Below are positions 27,301 to 33,700 of a stretch of 41,667 nt of DNA, piece by piece (the first letter of the stretch is position 1; every line of letters starts with the position of its first letter). A program made the translations under genes and the position numbers. Under the pieces are notes generated by a model that made no database searches, had not been told where the DNA came from, and worked only from the letters and a program-made list of their open reading frames with translations. The DNA is taken from assembly GCA_964223495.1 (NCBI GenBank), contig CAXQGL010000043.1, forward strand, positions 1 to 41,667, in the 5' to 3' direction. Source of the stretch: UBA8752 sp964223495 (GTDB lineage: Bacteria; Bacteroidota; Bacteroidia; Flavobacteriales_D; Sanyastnellaceae).

Positions 27301-27347
27301 CCCTGCATGAGGACGAGGACCGACAGAAGCTGTGCTGAACGCTGCAT
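24327..27347 (-). CDS. Secreted fungalysin/thermolysin-like zinc metalloprotease with T9SS tail
   Basis: A 1006-residue protein: signal peptide 1-22 (ends SVQAQ); an FTP-like propeptide region (~60-250); a zinc metallopeptidase domain with H440-E-Y-G-H444 and a downstream third-ligand motif NEGYADW; then beta-rich domains including a MAM/jelly-roll-like region (~750-925); and a C-terminal T9SS-type sorting domain (AWPVPFSNRLHA, then LMDALGRRIG). The HEYGHG...NEGYAD arrangement fits the gluzincin clan, near family M36. It should mature by removal of the propeptide and digest proteins outside the cell. The ATG at 27347 begins the signal peptide; a weak TAACTTCC lies 4 nt upstream. A long antisense open frame inside it was ignored. 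Confidence 0.87.
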   Translation of the reverse strand: MQRSAQLLSVLVLMQGLLSVQAQESMTNPFIQLDPQEVRLPSTWSPWDASLQGRWRSGAFWTGFKSAHPRWQVQFHPANGSIHRAYGPAIQNDDPTGWLEALVSEAGWTVEMGDWSDAPMGKHTLYRAVQTVAGRPVLGTEFVVKVADQGVVMWAAQCHRDAAWPVESPFIEDEQVAQAAAEGLLLEQMEISLGEEVLVPVMRHQDEQKRFEHRPTRVVFVSGQSGDGIPVRYLTRVDLETGEVLERQNTVRHIDPAHGGSGRPKPKPMGPPALMQMLSCQVTGTVHLTQPFEESVEVGLDHLLVQTSEGVMTTSGGGMLTLSGAPPQSLGLQLQGLWSVVSTNGVTPDLDATLTADSTVSLDGVANIRELSAYHSVNRIHAHMQQWMPDFDGLDFAIPTIVDVSGTCNAFYTPGSPSISFYSAGDGCNAFSLVSDVVFHEYGHGINDLFYESLGSNFSNGAMNEGYADWWAISLTGNPILGNGCYSENPEFYIRRYDENPKVYPLDLVGQVHADGEIICGAWYDTHLLMGGDWAQSMGLFMDTYAGQQANTQNGNEGEAFVEVLLDALQADDDNADLSDGTPNGAAILEGFGIHGITLFSNVDIGHEAEGYAVTGDPITLEANALILFPYSQYFSSCDVYFRTSPFDPWASMPMAQTGGDSYTVQLPAQETGTVVEYHFGISDIYGAVSAVTPYSSNDPVNPNLPFNTIVGLSPVLIDDQDDYSDFGFWDVGLPEDNATTGEWESAIPIGSFSTPGDPSSICAPDEDHTPGDGIFAFITGVSPGQDAGIGANDVDQGSTTLQSEPIDLSGMVAPVLSYWRWYVNAPATGANPGADWWQVHVSSDGGANWVKVEETLTQDISWRRNAFAIESYVPLTDAFKIRFTASDSLRPDQGLEFDGGSLIEAAVDDLIIHDIATSGIEEDAVDAGIIAWPVPFSNRLHAAGWAPGSTVHLMDALGRRIGIRQADERGEVHWSLESGTTGTYILTGPGKDGRIRRKEVVRTLR

Positions 27348-27426
27348 GGGTGGAAGTTAATCCGACCCAAGCATGGGGCACCCGAATAAGGTCACAATTG
27401 TATGCGGCGGTTCAGGCCAACCGTGT

Positions 27427-27434
27427 TATATTTA
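27427..27434 (+). promoter_or_regulatory. Candidate -7 element of the aromatic operon
   Basis: TATATTTA (7 of 8 match to TAnnTTTG) ends 3 nt before the ATG of the leader peptide at 27438. The leader would thus be translated from the very 5' end of the transcript. A TTG at 27398-27400 is 26 nt upstream, farther than usual. Confidence 0.5.
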
Positions 27435-27437
27435 AGT

Positions 27438-27491
27438 ATGCTCTTCCGTTATTCATTCCAGTCGTTTTATTACTGCGTCCTCAGGCGATGA
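27438..27491 (+). CDS. Phe/Tyr-rich leader peptide of the pheA operon
   Basis: A 17-codon open frame encodes MLFRYSFQSFYYCVLRR, then TGA. Six of 17 residues are Phe (3, 7, 10) or Tyr (5, 11, 12), the end products of the pathway whose genes follow. The codons ttc, tat, ttc, ttt, tat, tac occupy 27444-27473. The frame begins just behind the promoter and ends 35 nt before the terminator stem. By analogy with the enterobacterial pheA leader, it would sense charged tRNA-Phe and tRNA-Tyr through ribosome stalling. The function is inferred from composition and position; no similar peptide sequence was looked up. Confidence 0.75.
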   Translation: MLFRYSFQSFYYCVLRR

Positions 27492-27553
27492 CGGGAAGAT
27501 GTGCATAACCATATGATGCTGTAGTCGCCCGTCCTTGGACGGGCATTTTTTTT
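27476..27553 (+). promoter_or_regulatory. Transcription attenuator (alternative stems plus intrinsic terminator)
   Basis: Terminator: GCCCGTCC (27527-27534), TT, GGACGGGC (27537-27544), then A and eight T (27546-27553). Antiterminator: GACGGG (27490-27495) pairs with CCCGTC (27528-27533), and GGCGAT (27484-27489) can alternatively pair with GTCGCC (27524-27529) with one G-T wobble. Both pairings block the terminator's 5' arm. An early stem, CGTC (27476-27479) with GACG (27490-27493), could hold the antiterminator strand in the absence of stalling. The leader stop codon at 27489-27491 lies inside the antiterminator strand, so a ribosome finishing the leader would favour termination. This is the classic arrangement. 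Confidence 0.75.
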
Positions 27554-27561
27554 ATGTGCCA

Positions 27562-28392
27562 ATGCAAGTAGGAATTCAAGGTGTCCGGGGGGCATTTCAT
27601 GAGGAGGCGGCCATCCGATGGTTCGGCGGGGATATTGACCCCTGCCCATCATCGGATTTCCCTGATCTTCTGGATGGATTGGTGAATGAGGCCTTCGACC
27701 GGGCGGTCATGGCCGTGGAGAACACCATCTCGGGCTCCATGCTCCGGAATTTCAAATTGCTGGTGGAGCGTGACCTCTTCATCGTCGGTGAAGTTCGCAT
27801 GCCCGTCATTCAGAATCTGGGGGTGCTGCCCGGGGTGGCATTGGAGGAATTGAAGGAGGTCCGGTCTCACTACATGGCATTGAACCAATGCCGTCGCTTC
27901 TTCCAGCCCCATGGGGGCATCCGCCTCATTGAAGATGAGGATACGGCGATTGTCGCCCGTCAGATTGCCCGGCATCGGCTGAAGGATGTAGGCTGTGTGG
28001 CGAGCAAGCGGGCCATGGAGTTGTACGGATTGGACTGCATTGCAGAGAACATTGCGGACAATCAGGCCAACTTGACGCGGTTCCTTGTCCTCGAACGGGG
28101 AAGACAGCGCCCAGCGGTGCAAGTGGCCGATCTGGCCACCATATCGCTTGTCCTTCCGCACAAGACGGGCAGCCTCAATGCGGCCCTGACTTGTCTTCTG
28201 GAGTGTGGCGTCTCCTTGTCCAAAATCGAGTCCATGCCCATCGTCGGAAGGCCATACGAGTACGAATTCGTGATGGACCTGGAAGCGGCAGAGGCGAGCA
28301 CCCTGCTTCAGGCCGTGGAATCCCTCCAAGCCTGTGCTGACCGCATTGTACTCATGGGCATGTATCAAAGGGACCGATCGAACGAGTCATGA
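27562..28392 (+). CDS. pheA: Prephenate dehydratase
   Basis: A 276-residue enzyme that converts prephenate to phenylpyruvate, the committed step to phenylalanine. It opens with the typical IQGVRGAFHEEAA and has the catalytic T172-R-F174 motif (NLTRFLVL). It ends with an ACT domain (~195-270) containing ESMPIVGRPYEYEF, the region that in homologs binds Phe for feedback inhibition. No chorismate mutase domain is fused; that activity sits on the third gene. The ATG at 27562 is 8 nt after the T run of the attenuator; the frame upstream of it runs through the terminator and was rejected. The stop overlaps the aminotransferase start (ATGA). Confidence 0.93.
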   Translation: MQVGIQGVRGAFHEEAAIRWFGGDIDPCPSSDFPDLLDGLVNEAFDRAVMAVENTISGSMLRNFKLLVERDLFIVGEVRMPVIQNLGVLPGVALEELKEVRSHYMALNQCRRFFQPHGGIRLIEDEDTAIVARQIARHRLKDVGCVASKRAMELYGLDCIAENIADNQANLTRFLVLERGRQRPAVQVADLATISLVLPHKTGSLNAALTCLLECGVSLSKIESMPIVGRPYEYEFVMDLEAAEASTLLQAVESLQACADRIVLMGMYQRDRSNES

Positions 28393-29585
28393 ATCCGGCC
28401 TTTCACATATCGGAGCGGGCGTCCGGGCTTACCAATTACTATTTCGCTGACAAGCTGGCTCAATTGCGCAGGCTGCAGTCATCCGGAGTGGACATCATCA
28501 ACCTCGGAGTGGGCAGTCCGGACCTCCCGGCTTCTTCCCTCGTGTTGGATGCCATCCGGTCGGATGCTGCTGAACAGGGGGCCTTTGCCTATCAAGCCTA
28601 TCGGGGCATTCCCGAGTTGCGTGAAGCCCTCGTGCTTTATTTCCAAAGGGATTACGGTATCGAAATTGAGGCCGATGGAATCGTTCCCCTGCTGGGCAGC
28701 AAGGAGGGGTGTGGCTTCATTGCACTGGCCCACCTGGACGCCGGTGATGGGGCCCTCGTTCCCAACCCAGGCTACCCCACCTATTCGTCCGCAACGAGAC
28801 TCGCCGGTGGGATTCCGGTCCCCTTTGCACTCACGGAGGCCGAGCACTACCATCCCGACGTCAACGCGTTGGAAGCGCTCTTTTCGACGCACGCCGATTC
28901 AGGCTGCACGATCCGCATGATGTGGTTGAATTACCCCAACATGCCAACTGGTGCTGCACCGGATCCCCGTCGCCTGAAGGATGTGCTCCATTGGGCTTCC
29001 GAACGCAAGGTCCTTGTGGTCCACGACAACCCATATGCCCGGATTCTCACCACGACAGATCCGTTCAGCCTTCTGGACCACTCTTCGGAACCGGATGGGG
29101 TCATCGAATTGCATTCGATGAGCAAGTCGCACAGAATGGCGGGTGCCCGGATTGGCTTCGCCCTCGGAACACCCCGGGCCGTTGCACCGTTGTTCAGGAT
29201 CGCGACACAGTTCGGTTCAGGCATGTGGCGCTCGATGCAACGTGCTGCCGCTGCCGCTCTGCTGGAAGATGGAAAAGCCCTCGAGGCATCCAACGCCATC
29301 TATGCAGAACGGCAGAGGGAAGGTGTGGCGTTGCTCGAATCCCTCGGTTGCCGGGTTCGGCCCGGACAAACCGGACTGTTTCTATGGGCTGAGGTTCCCA
29401 AGGGTTGGGATGGCGATCGGCTTTCAGATGCCGTACTCCATGCCACTGGTGTCTTCCTGACGCCCGGAAAGGTGTTTGGCAGTGAGGGAAACCAATTTTT
29501 GAGGCTCTCCCTGTGCTCGCCCGTAGACGTGATTCGTTCGGCGTCGCAGCGATTGGACAATTTTGAATTGAAACAGAAGGAATGA
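28389..29585 (+). CDS. PLP-dependent aminotransferase (class I/II), probably aromatic
   Basis: A 398-residue fold-type I aminotransferase. The PLP-binding lysine is K246 in SMSKSHRMAGARIGF. Other family motifs are VPNPGYPTYSSA and LNYPNMPTGA, with the final substrate-binding Arg in FLRLSLCSP. It resembles the LL-diaminopimelate/aspartate aminotransferase subgroup, but its position between pheA and DAHP synthase argues that it makes phenylalanine (and perhaps tyrosine) from the keto acid. It is joined to both neighbours by ATGA overlaps, so all three products are probably made in fixed proportion. Cytoplasmic. Confidence 0.9.
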   Translation: MNPAFHISERASGLTNYYFADKLAQLRRLQSSGVDIINLGVGSPDLPASSLVLDAIRSDAAEQGAFAYQAYRGIPELREALVLYFQRDYGIEIEADGIVPLLGSKEGCGFIALAHLDAGDGALVPNPGYPTYSSATRLAGGIPVPFALTEAEHYHPDVNALEALFSTHADSGCTIRMMWLNYPNMPTGAAPDPRRLKDVLHWASERKVLVVHDNPYARILTTTDPFSLLDHSSEPDGVIELHSMSKSHRMAGARIGFALGTPRAVAPLFRIATQFGSGMWRSMQRAAAAALLEDGKALEASNAIYAERQREGVALLESLGCRVRPGQTGLFLWAEVPKGWDGDRLSDAVLHATGVFLTPGKVFGSEGNQFLRLSLCSPVDVIRSASQRLDNFELKQKE

Positions 29586-30631
29586 TGGACGAAATGATGC
29601 TCATAGCAGGACCCTGCAGCGCCGAGTCGCGGGAACAGGTCATGGAGACAGCGAAAGGACTGTCGGGGAGCAAGGTGGCCTATTTCAGGGCGGGAATTTG
29701 GAAGCCGCGCACCCAACCCGGCGCCTTCGAGGGCGTAGGAAGGACAGGACTTCCCTGGTTGAAAGAGGTGTCAGAGACTTATGGGTTGAAGACCTGCACG
29801 GAAGTGGCCAATCCCCAGCACGTGGAGGATGCCCTTCAGGCGGGAATCGACATGTTGTGGATCGGTGCCCGCACCACTACGAACCCTTTTCAAGTACAGG
29901 CCATTGCGGACAGTTTGGCCGGTATGGAAGTGCCGGTCGCCGTCAAGAATCCCACCCATCCGGACCTGGCGCTGTGGTCAGGTGCGGTCGAGCGTCTTGC
30001 CCGCTCCGGAGTCCGGAATCTGATGGCCATACACCGAGGTTTTGCCGTCCACGGCCAGAACAAGTACCGCAATGCACCCCTATGGCAAATCCCCATCGAC
30101 TTCAGGAACGCCCACCCGGAGATTCCCATGATCAATGACCCCAGCCACATCTGTGGAAGGCGGGACCTTCTCGCGGGTGTATCACAAATGGCGATGGATC
30201 TGGCATTCGACGGTTTGATGGTGGAGACCCATCCCGATCCGGATGCGGCTTGGACGGATGCGGCCCAGCAGCTGACGCCGGCTGCACTGCAGGACATGAT
30301 CGGCGGTCTGGTCCTGCGACAGGCAAAAGAGGGTGCCGCATTGGATGGCCTCGTCTCACTGAGGGCGGAAATCAACATGGTGGATGAAGCCCTCATCGAG
30401 TTGTTCGCTCGTAGGATGGGCATCAGCGAGGCCATTGGACGTCACAAGAAGGAAAGGGGAATGACCATCCTGCAGAACAGGCGATGGCAGGAACTCCTCC
30501 GCAAGAACATCGAAAAGGGCGAGGCGCAGGGCGTGGATGCCGCCTTTCTGTCTGACGTGTTCAAGGCGGTCCACCAGGCCTCCATTTCAATCCAGAACAG
30601 GATCATGCAGGAAGGTCAGGAAGGCGCATGA
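29582..30631 (+). CDS. Bifunctional DAHP synthase (type I-beta) / chorismate mutase (AroQ)
   Basis: A 349-residue fusion. Residues 1-250 are a KDO8P-like DAHP synthase: AGPCSAES, FRAGIWKPRTQPGAF, the IGARTT loop, VKNPTHPDL, MAIHRGF, NDPSHICG and the metal-binding VETHP. Residues ~260-345 are an AroQ chorismate mutase helix bundle (LRAEINMVDEALIELFARRM, then GRHKKERG). The protein therefore catalyses both the first step of the shikimate pathway and the chorismate-to-prephenate step. Such fusions are common in Bacteroidota. ATG at 29582 (ATGA) and at 29585 (TGATG) are both plausible starts. Related operons often have prephenate dehydrogenase just before this gene; none is here. Confidence 0.93.
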   Translation: MMDEMMLIAGPCSAESREQVMETAKGLSGSKVAYFRAGIWKPRTQPGAFEGVGRTGLPWLKEVSETYGLKTCTEVANPQHVEDALQAGIDMLWIGARTTTNPFQVQAIADSLAGMEVPVAVKNPTHPDLALWSGAVERLARSGVRNLMAIHRGFAVHGQNKYRNAPLWQIPIDFRNAHPEIPMINDPSHICGRRDLLAGVSQMAMDLAFDGLMVETHPDPDAAWTDAAQQLTPAALQDMIGGLVLRQAKEGAALDGLVSLRAEINMVDEALIELFARRMGISEAIGRHKKERGMTILQNRRWQELLRKNIEKGEAQGVDAAFLSDVFKAVHQASISIQNRIMQEGQEGA

Positions 30632-30632
30632 A

Positions 30633-30658
30633 AAAAGCCCTCGGAAGTGAGGGCTTTT
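30633..30658 (+). terminator. Intrinsic terminator of the aromatic operon
   Basis: AAAAGCCCTC, a 6-nt loop GGAAGT and GAGGGCTTTT form a 10-bp stem that begins 2 nt past the stop codon. The symmetric A and T flanks let it work in both directions, so it can also end the tRNA-Pro transcript arriving from the minus strand. Confidence 0.8.
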
Positions 30659-30662
30659 GAAG

Positions 30663-30735
30663 TCGGGATGACTGGACTCGAACCAGCGACCTCGTCGTCC
30701 CGAACGACGCGCGCTACCAACTGCGCCACATCCCG
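30663..30735 (-). tRNA. tRNA-Pro (anticodon CGG)
   Basis: The minus strand folds as a cloverleaf. The 7-bp acceptor stem is CGGGATG/CATCCCG with discriminator A. The D-arm has AGTTGGTAG, the anticodon stem is CGTCG/CGACG with loop TTCGGGA (anticodon at 30700-30702), and the T-arm contains TTCGAGT. It decodes CCG. CCA is not encoded. The 3' end lies 4 nt from the operon terminator. Confidence 0.95.
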
Positions 30736-30804
30736 AAGGCCTTCATGTTGAAGGGCGGCAAAGATAGTGCGTTCCGGTCGTCGATGCAGCAGTAGATTGC
30801 CGTC

Positions 30805-33678
30805 ATGCTTCGATTGATTTGCCTTTCCATTTCGTTGGTCTCCCTGCTTCTTCCCTGTTCACATCTGGCCCAGACCGCGGACCTTACTGTCATCGTCGAA
30901 GGCCTCCTGTTGGATGCGGAAGCCACCATCACGGTCGAAAGGGGTGTCGGCGGACTGGATGACGCCGTCCTGATCGGTGCAGGTGAAGACGCTCCAGTGC
31001 ACCATACGTTCACATTGGCTACCGGCCCTTGGACCGTCTCCATCGATGCCCCGGGCCATGCAGCACCAGCGGCGGAAACTGTGGATCTGTCCGGAAATAC
31101 AGCCATCACGTTGGATGTGGCCGTCCTGGCCGGGGACAGTACGACCTACATCTTCAGCTGGGAGGAGGACGGCAGCTTCGCCGGACATGCCACGGAGTTC
31201 GTGCCCGCGGACCCGCCCGTCATCGAAGTGCTCGGCGATGCCTATGTCATTCCGGACGGATTCAGTGCCCAGACCCTTTACCATCAGTTCGGATTCATCC
31301 TCGACGACACGGAGCTCGCCTGGACACCGGACGATGCCTTCAAGCTTCATGAGACGATCGCATCCCTCCCCTATCCCCGCGTCAATGCAGATGAGAACGG
31401 AACTCCGGTGGTGGCCGTCTGGCGTTTGACGGACGACATGCTCGATGGTGACTACATGGTGGAGACCATCACGGGTACTGAGGTTGTCACGGTCTCCAAG
31501 GATGCCTTCACTTACGCTGAACCCCTTGTGGTCAACTTCGATGGTGATCAGGGGCAGTTCTTCTCGAGGCGCCTGTTCAAGGCACTCCTCTCCCATCTGA
31601 CCGACGAAGGCACCGATGCCGGACTCGTCTCACAGATTGCCGAAGACCGCTACGGGATCGAGTTCATGGTGCCCGGTTCCGAGCTTGAATCCCTGATGAG
31701 CGAAACCCAGACCAACTTCCAGCCATTCCCGGCATGGGAGAAGTTGCAGATCATGGGCATGTTCGAAGAATTCCCGGAAGGATTGCGGAAACAGGAAGGG
31801 TTGAGCCACCTGGTCCGCCGCATCAATGGGCAGCAGAATCCGTTCTATCCGACCGCACCTGCCATTGCATGGACTGGAATCGAGACCATTGAGTGGATGG
31901 AAAGCGGATTCAGCAGTTTTTCGATGGACTACATCCACCGGCTCATCCTGCACGAAAAGGCGCACTTTCTCTGGGCCTACACCTTTGATGACGACTTGCG
32001 CGACGATTGGACGACGCTGGGCGGATGGTTTGAGGACCCCGATGCCCCCAGCGGCTGGAGCACGACCCTGACCACGGAGTTCGTGAGTGGATACGCCCAT
32101 GACATGAATCCCAACGAGGACATGGCTGAGAGCATCGCTTACTACATCTCCAACCCACAGGTGCTGCTGACCCATGCTCCGGACAAGTACGATTTCATTC
32201 GTGACAGGGTCATGCATGGTGCCCGGTATGTGGCGATGATCGCCGAGGAGTTGACGTTCGAGGTGTTCAATCTCTTTCCGGACTACACCTATCCCGGCAA
32301 AATCGTGGGAACCGATGTTCAGGTCATCGGGAATCCCAGTGATGACAAGGAATTCACCCTGACTGTGACGCTCCACAGCGATGACCCCGCAGTGGATGGC
32401 GCGGCCAGCGGACAGGTGCGGTTCGTGAGCTCAGTCGGCACCATCTTCGACATGTGGTTGAGTCCGCAGAATGGCAACAGCGACTCCATCCTGACGGGGA
32501 CCTTGACGCTGAACAAGCACATGAAGGCCGGTTGGTGGAATTTTGATGGCCTTCACCTCTGGGATGCCGTCGGCAATGACCGCTACGAGAGCCCGGCCAC
32601 CATCGGACTGCGCCTCTTCCTCAACAACCCCTTGGAGGACATCACCCCCCCGGAGTACATCGATGACACTTTCGTGATGGAGGCCATCACCGGCATCGAG
32701 GTCGGCGACGGTTCGGATGGCCCCGCGACAGTGGATGGCATCCAAGTGGAGTTCGATACCTGGGACAAAATTCCCTTGAGCCGCGGACTGACACGCGTCT
32801 CCTTTCCCACCGTTGACCCCGATTATGGTCACCGATACTCCATGGATATCCAATCCAACCAGTTTCCGAGCAATGGATACGAGGAAATCAAACACCACAG
32901 CATGGAACTGCCTGTGCCGCATTATTTCCCTACCGGCCACTACACTGTCAACTTCGCGGCCGCAGATGACATCGCGGGGAACAGCAGTCTCCTGTATTTC
33001 ACTGGAGACCCGAACTACAGCAATGCGGACGGGGTGCACATCTTCGCCGAGGACCGGGATTCCGTCTACATGGAAACCGCCTACCCCGATCTGCTCCCCC
33101 CTGTTGTCGACCTGAACAGCTTCGAAGTACAGGCCACGCCGAGCAATCCGGATGCGCCAAATGGAGAGACCCTTGTGGAGTTCACCTTGGCCGTGCAGGA
33201 CACCTCCGAATTTGATGGGTTCACCTCCGGTGTCCAGCACATCACGTACACCCTGCGCAACCCCATCGGCGAAGAGTTCCACCATGATGCATGGGAGGAA
33301 TTGGGTGGGGCCAATTTCTACTATCAGGTATATCCCCCCGATGGAGCCAACGAATGGCAGACCCTGACCTTGAGCACTTTCCTGCCTGCCGGCTCTGTGC
33401 CCGGTCTGTGGGGCATTTCGGCCATTGCCATCCGGGACCGTGCCAAGAACATCAAGCGATACAGCTTCATTGAATACGTGCAGTTCGTCCTGGACGAGAC
33501 CCCCTGCCCCGCAGACCTCGACGGCAACGGACAGGTCGGTGCACCGGACCTTCTGCTGATCCTGGCAGAGTTCGGGTGCCTGGAGAATTGCGGCATCGCG
33601 GACATCGACGGCAATGACCAGGTGGATGTAGGGGATGCGCTGCTCTTCCTTGCGGATTATGGCGCGCCCTGCCAATGA
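30805..33678 (+). CDS. Large secreted protein with HExxH (gluzincin-like) motif and dockerin-like tail
   Basis: A 957-residue protein with signal peptide 1-22 (ends SHLAQ). Residues ~25-110 look like a beta-sandwich. The central domain (~110-500) contains H383-E-K-A-H387 and, 55 residues later, E442 in NEDMAESIAYY, a spacing compatible with a zinc metallopeptidase of the HExxH...E type. I do not recognise the family. Several beta-sandwich domains follow (~510-895). The last 57 residues (33505-33675) are the four-Cys double EF-hand tail ending CQ. TAGATTG lies 5 nt before the ATG as a possible promoter element. It is probably an extracellular peptidase or degenerate relative; the protease activity is inferred only from the motif. 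Confidence 0.8.
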   Translation: MLRLICLSISLVSLLLPCSHLAQTADLTVIVEGLLLDAEATITVERGVGGLDDAVLIGAGEDAPVHHTFTLATGPWTVSIDAPGHAAPAAETVDLSGNTAITLDVAVLAGDSTTYIFSWEEDGSFAGHATEFVPADPPVIEVLGDAYVIPDGFSAQTLYHQFGFILDDTELAWTPDDAFKLHETIASLPYPRVNADENGTPVVAVWRLTDDMLDGDYMVETITGTEVVTVSKDAFTYAEPLVVNFDGDQGQFFSRRLFKALLSHLTDEGTDAGLVSQIAEDRYGIEFMVPGSELESLMSETQTNFQPFPAWEKLQIMGMFEEFPEGLRKQEGLSHLVRRINGQQNPFYPTAPAIAWTGIETIEWMESGFSSFSMDYIHRLILHEKAHFLWAYTFDDDLRDDWTTLGGWFEDPDAPSGWSTTLTTEFVSGYAHDMNPNEDMAESIAYYISNPQVLLTHAPDKYDFIRDRVMHGARYVAMIAEELTFEVFNLFPDYTYPGKIVGTDVQVIGNPSDDKEFTLTVTLHSDDPAVDGAASGQVRFVSSVGTIFDMWLSPQNGNSDSILTGTLTLNKHMKAGWWNFDGLHLWDAVGNDRYESPATIGLRLFLNNPLEDITPPEYIDDTFVMEAITGIEVGDGSDGPATVDGIQVEFDTWDKIPLSRGLTRVSFPTVDPDYGHRYSMDIQSNQFPSNGYEEIKHHSMELPVPHYFPTGHYTVNFAAADDIAGNSSLLYFTGDPNYSNADGVHIFAEDRDSVYMETAYPDLLPPVVDLNSFEVQATPSNPDAPNGETLVEFTLAVQDTSEFDGFTSGVQHITYTLRNPIGEEFHHDAWEELGGANFYYQVYPPDGANEWQTLTLSTFLPAGSVPGLWGISAIAIRDRAKNIKRYSFIEYVQFVLDETPCPADLDGNGQVGAPDLLLILAEFGCLENCGIADIDGNDQVDVGDALLFLADYGAPCQ

Positions 33679-33700
33679 ACCCCTGAACTAATTTGCGACC

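Noticed and set aside
27535..27561. Upstream extension of pheA (start at 27535)
   Set aside because: It would begin inside the terminator stem and adds residues (GHFFYVP) absent from the family. The ATG at 27562 begins the conserved N-terminus.
32431..33675. A 414-residue antisense open frame
   Set aside because: It lies fully opposite the HExxH secreted protein, which has a signal peptide and a recognised tail. The antisense product has no family features; long shadow frames are common at this GC content.
22639..33675. Cellulosome-type dockerins requiring a cohesin scaffold
   Set aside because: The tails have two EF-hand-like loops but also four conserved Cys and a fixed terminal position not typical of cellulosomal dockerins. 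No cohesin-like protein is seen in the window.
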